Of a stretch of DNA of 6,650 nucleotides, positions 5,298 to 6,650 are shown piece by piece (position 1 is the first letter of the stretch; every line of letters begins with the position of its first letter). The translations under genes and the position numbers were made by a program. The stretch covers positions 1-6,650 of the forward strand of contig JASIEC010000123.1 of NCBI GenBank assembly GCA_030046135.1. Reading direction: 5' to 3'. The notes below the pieces were generated by a model. That model made no database searches, had not been told where the DNA came from, and saw only the letters and a list, made by a program, of their open reading frames with translations. Source of the DNA: Thermoplasmata archaeon (GTDB lineage: Archaea; Thermoplasmatota; Thermoplasmata; Lutacidiplasmatales; UBA184).

Positions 5298-6650
5298 CTA
5301 CCGGAGCGCCGCCCCGCAGGCGTGGCAGCTCCGGCGCCCGGCCGGGTTCGACGCCCCGCACGAGGGACAGATCCCGCTCCCCGAGATCGCGGCGCGGGGC
5401 CCCTTCGGAGGGATCCATCGAGCCTGCGCCGCCGAGGCGCTCTCGAGCTCGGTGCGTCGGCGCAGCGCCACCACCGCGAGAGCGAACGCGATCGCGACGA
5501 GACCGCCGAGGAGGAGGATGACGCCCGGGGTGAGCCAGGCGAACGCCGAGGGGGGTTTCACGCGGACGAGCTGCGAGGAGGAGGCCATCGCCCCCGCCGC
5601 GTCCTCCGCGTCGCAGTGGGCGACGAACTCCCCCGAGCTCGGGTAGATGTGGGTCCCGTCGGAGGTGTCGGAGAGGTTCACGAGAGAGCCCCCGTCGCCG
5701 AAGACCCACTCGACGTAGGTGTACGGGAGCGTCCCGCCCGAGGCGGCGCACCGGAACGACACCGGGCTCCCCGACGTGACGGTCGTCGGCCCGACGGAGA
5801 TCGTGACGACCGGGTCGGAGTTCACCGTCACCGAGACCGTCGAGAGCTGGGTGTCCGAGGCGTCGTCCGTGATCTTGCAGGTGACCACGTAGGCGCCCGC
5901 CGACGAGTACGCGACGCTCTCCGAGCCCGCCCCCGCGGCCAGCGTTCCGCCGAGCGCGGTGAAGTTCCACGCGAACGTGTACGGCGACTCCCCGCCCGTC
6001 GGGGTGCAGGTGAACAGGTCGGGCTCCCCGGCATCGACGACCGCGCGATCGGCGACCAGCGACTCGACGAGCGGCCCGACCGTCCCCGTCGTCACCACGT
6101 TCGACTGGGTGACGAGGAGGGTCGGCGACGCCGTCCCGCAGTCCGCGTCGCAATCCGAGGTGTTGAGGTAGAACGAGTAGTTCGTCCCGGCCGAGAGCCC
6201 CGTGACGTTGAAGGCGAGGAGGTCCTCGTTCGTGAACGTGCGGACCGTCGGGGTGCCGGAGCCCTCGCTCTGGACGAGGGAGTACTCGTCGAACGCGAGG
6301 AGCCCGCCGTACGTGGCGCCGTTCGTCCAGGAGAGGTTGACGAACGACGACGACTTCTCCGTGACGGTGAGGACGGCGAGCGCCGGCTGGGTGACCTTGA
6401 GGACGTTCGAATCCGAGGCGGCGACAAGCAGGGCGGAGGTCACGACCATCCACCAGTACGTTGAGCCCGGCTCGAGCTCCGTCACGGCGACGGCGGTGGT
6501 GGCGGCGTTGCTCACGGTCGTCACGGTCGACCAGGGACCCGAGGCGCCGACCTGGGAGTCCTCGACGGCGTAGTTCTCGAACGTGAGCGCCGTCGATTCC
6601 GTCCAGCTGAGGCTGATCGCGGACGGCGTGGTCCCCGGGTCCGTGAGGGT
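5298..6650 (-). CDS. Cell-surface protein, C-terminal part: FN3-FN3-PKD-PKD-membrane helix-zinc ribbon
   Basis: The minus strand is open from the window edge at 6650 to a TAG at 5298-5300 (450 residues), so the N-terminus lies outside. Numbered from the edge, residues 1-89 and 90-185 are fibronectin-III-like, each with an LSWT motif and a late PGSTYWW- or AGTNYSF-type strand. Residues 193-277 and 279-366 are PKD-like, with SPYTFAWNF and LPYTYVEWVFGDG. Each PKD-like domain has one cysteine pair (215/248 and 301/346) placed for a disulfide. Residues 167 and 171 form another close pair. Six Asn-X-Ser/Thr sequons lie in the ectodomain. A membrane helix at about 369-395 ends in RRR, followed by a cytosolic zinc ribbon with CPSCG and CHACG (C428, C431, C442, C445). 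The protein is probably involved in adhesion or surface binding. The ligand is unknown, and more repeats probably lie beyond the edge. An in-frame GTG at 6524 is internal to an FN3 domain and is not the start. Confidence 0.88.
   Translation of the reverse strand, partial: TLTDPGTTPSAISLSWTESTALTFENYAVEDSQVGASGPWSTVTTVSNAATTAVAVTELEPGSTYWWMVVTSALLVAASDSNVLKVTQPALAVLTVTEKSSSFVNLSWTNGATYGGLLAFDEYSLVQSEGSGTPTVRTFTNEDLLAFNVTGLSAGTNYSFYLNTSDCDADCGTASPTLLVTQSNVVTTGTVGPLVESLVADRAVVDAGEPDLFTCTPTGGESPYTFAWNFTALGGTLAAGAGSESVAYSSAGAYVVTCKITDDASDTQLSTVSVTVNSDPVVTISVGPTTVTSGSPVSFRCAASGGTLPYTYVEWVFGDGGSLVNLSDTSDGTHIYPSSGEFVAHCDAEDAAGAMASSSQLVRVKPPSAFAWLTPGVILLLGGLVAIAFALAVVALRRRTELESASAAQARWIPPKGPRAAISGSGICPSCGASNPAGRRSCHACGAALR

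Noticed and set aside
5191..6453. 420-residue minus-strand frame and a 380-residue plus-strand frame over the surface protein
   Set aside because: Both are Arg-rich shadow frames. The frame ending at 5298 has FN3, PKD, membrane and zinc-ribbon features.
1..6650. Mobile element, CRISPR array, phage or defence system
   Set aside because: No transposase, integrase, terminal repeats, regularly spaced repeats or nuclease/toxin motifs are visible. The composition is uniform and the tRNA has no partial duplicate that would mark an attachment site.

Overview
The window looks like archaeal chromosome, very G+C-rich (about 70% by eye) with G/C-biased third codon positions. Four things point to an archaeon. 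The tRNA-Gly gene has no encoded CCA, and AT-rich TATA-like boxes sit about 25-35 bp before most start codons. There is an archaeal-type TrmI. There are also surface and membrane proteins of a style common in high-G+C Thermoplasmatota, such as PKD/fibronectin ectodomains with a cytosolic zinc ribbon and small two-helix membrane proteins. The assignment to a high-G+C Thermoplasmatota-like lineage is inference and has not been searched.

The left half is a run of five minus-strand genes read from 3310 down to 1. They are trmI (tRNA m1A methyltransferase), a seven-helix membrane protein whose ATG directly follows the trmI stop codon, a two-helix membrane protein, a GNAT acyltransferase of the COG3375 type, and the N-terminal part of another two-helix membrane protein that runs off the edge. 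The first two should be one transcript. Each of the other three has its own TATA-like box in a 52-58 bp gap.

The intergenic region at 3311-3660 is divergent. It holds the trmI promoter with a palindrome over its leader, then a complete tRNA-Gly(GCC), then a T6 tract. Rightward come an alpha/beta hydrolase of the proline-iminopeptidase/tricorn-factor-F1 type and a protein that fuses a cysteine-less A-type (IscA/HesB-like) domain to a MIP18/SufT domain. The fusion probably belongs to Fe-S cluster assembly.

The right end is the C-terminal 450 residues of a large cell-surface protein on the minus strand, convergent with the fusion gene. It has two fibronectin-III-like domains, two PKD-like domains, one membrane helix and a cytoplasmic zinc ribbon.

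I see no mobile element, CRISPR array, phage gene or toxin/defence cassette. No gap between genes exceeds 300 bases apart from the one holding the tRNA. The region reads as ordinary chromosomal backbone. The most unusual item is the A-type/MIP18 fusion, whose only cysteine lies in the MIP18 domain.
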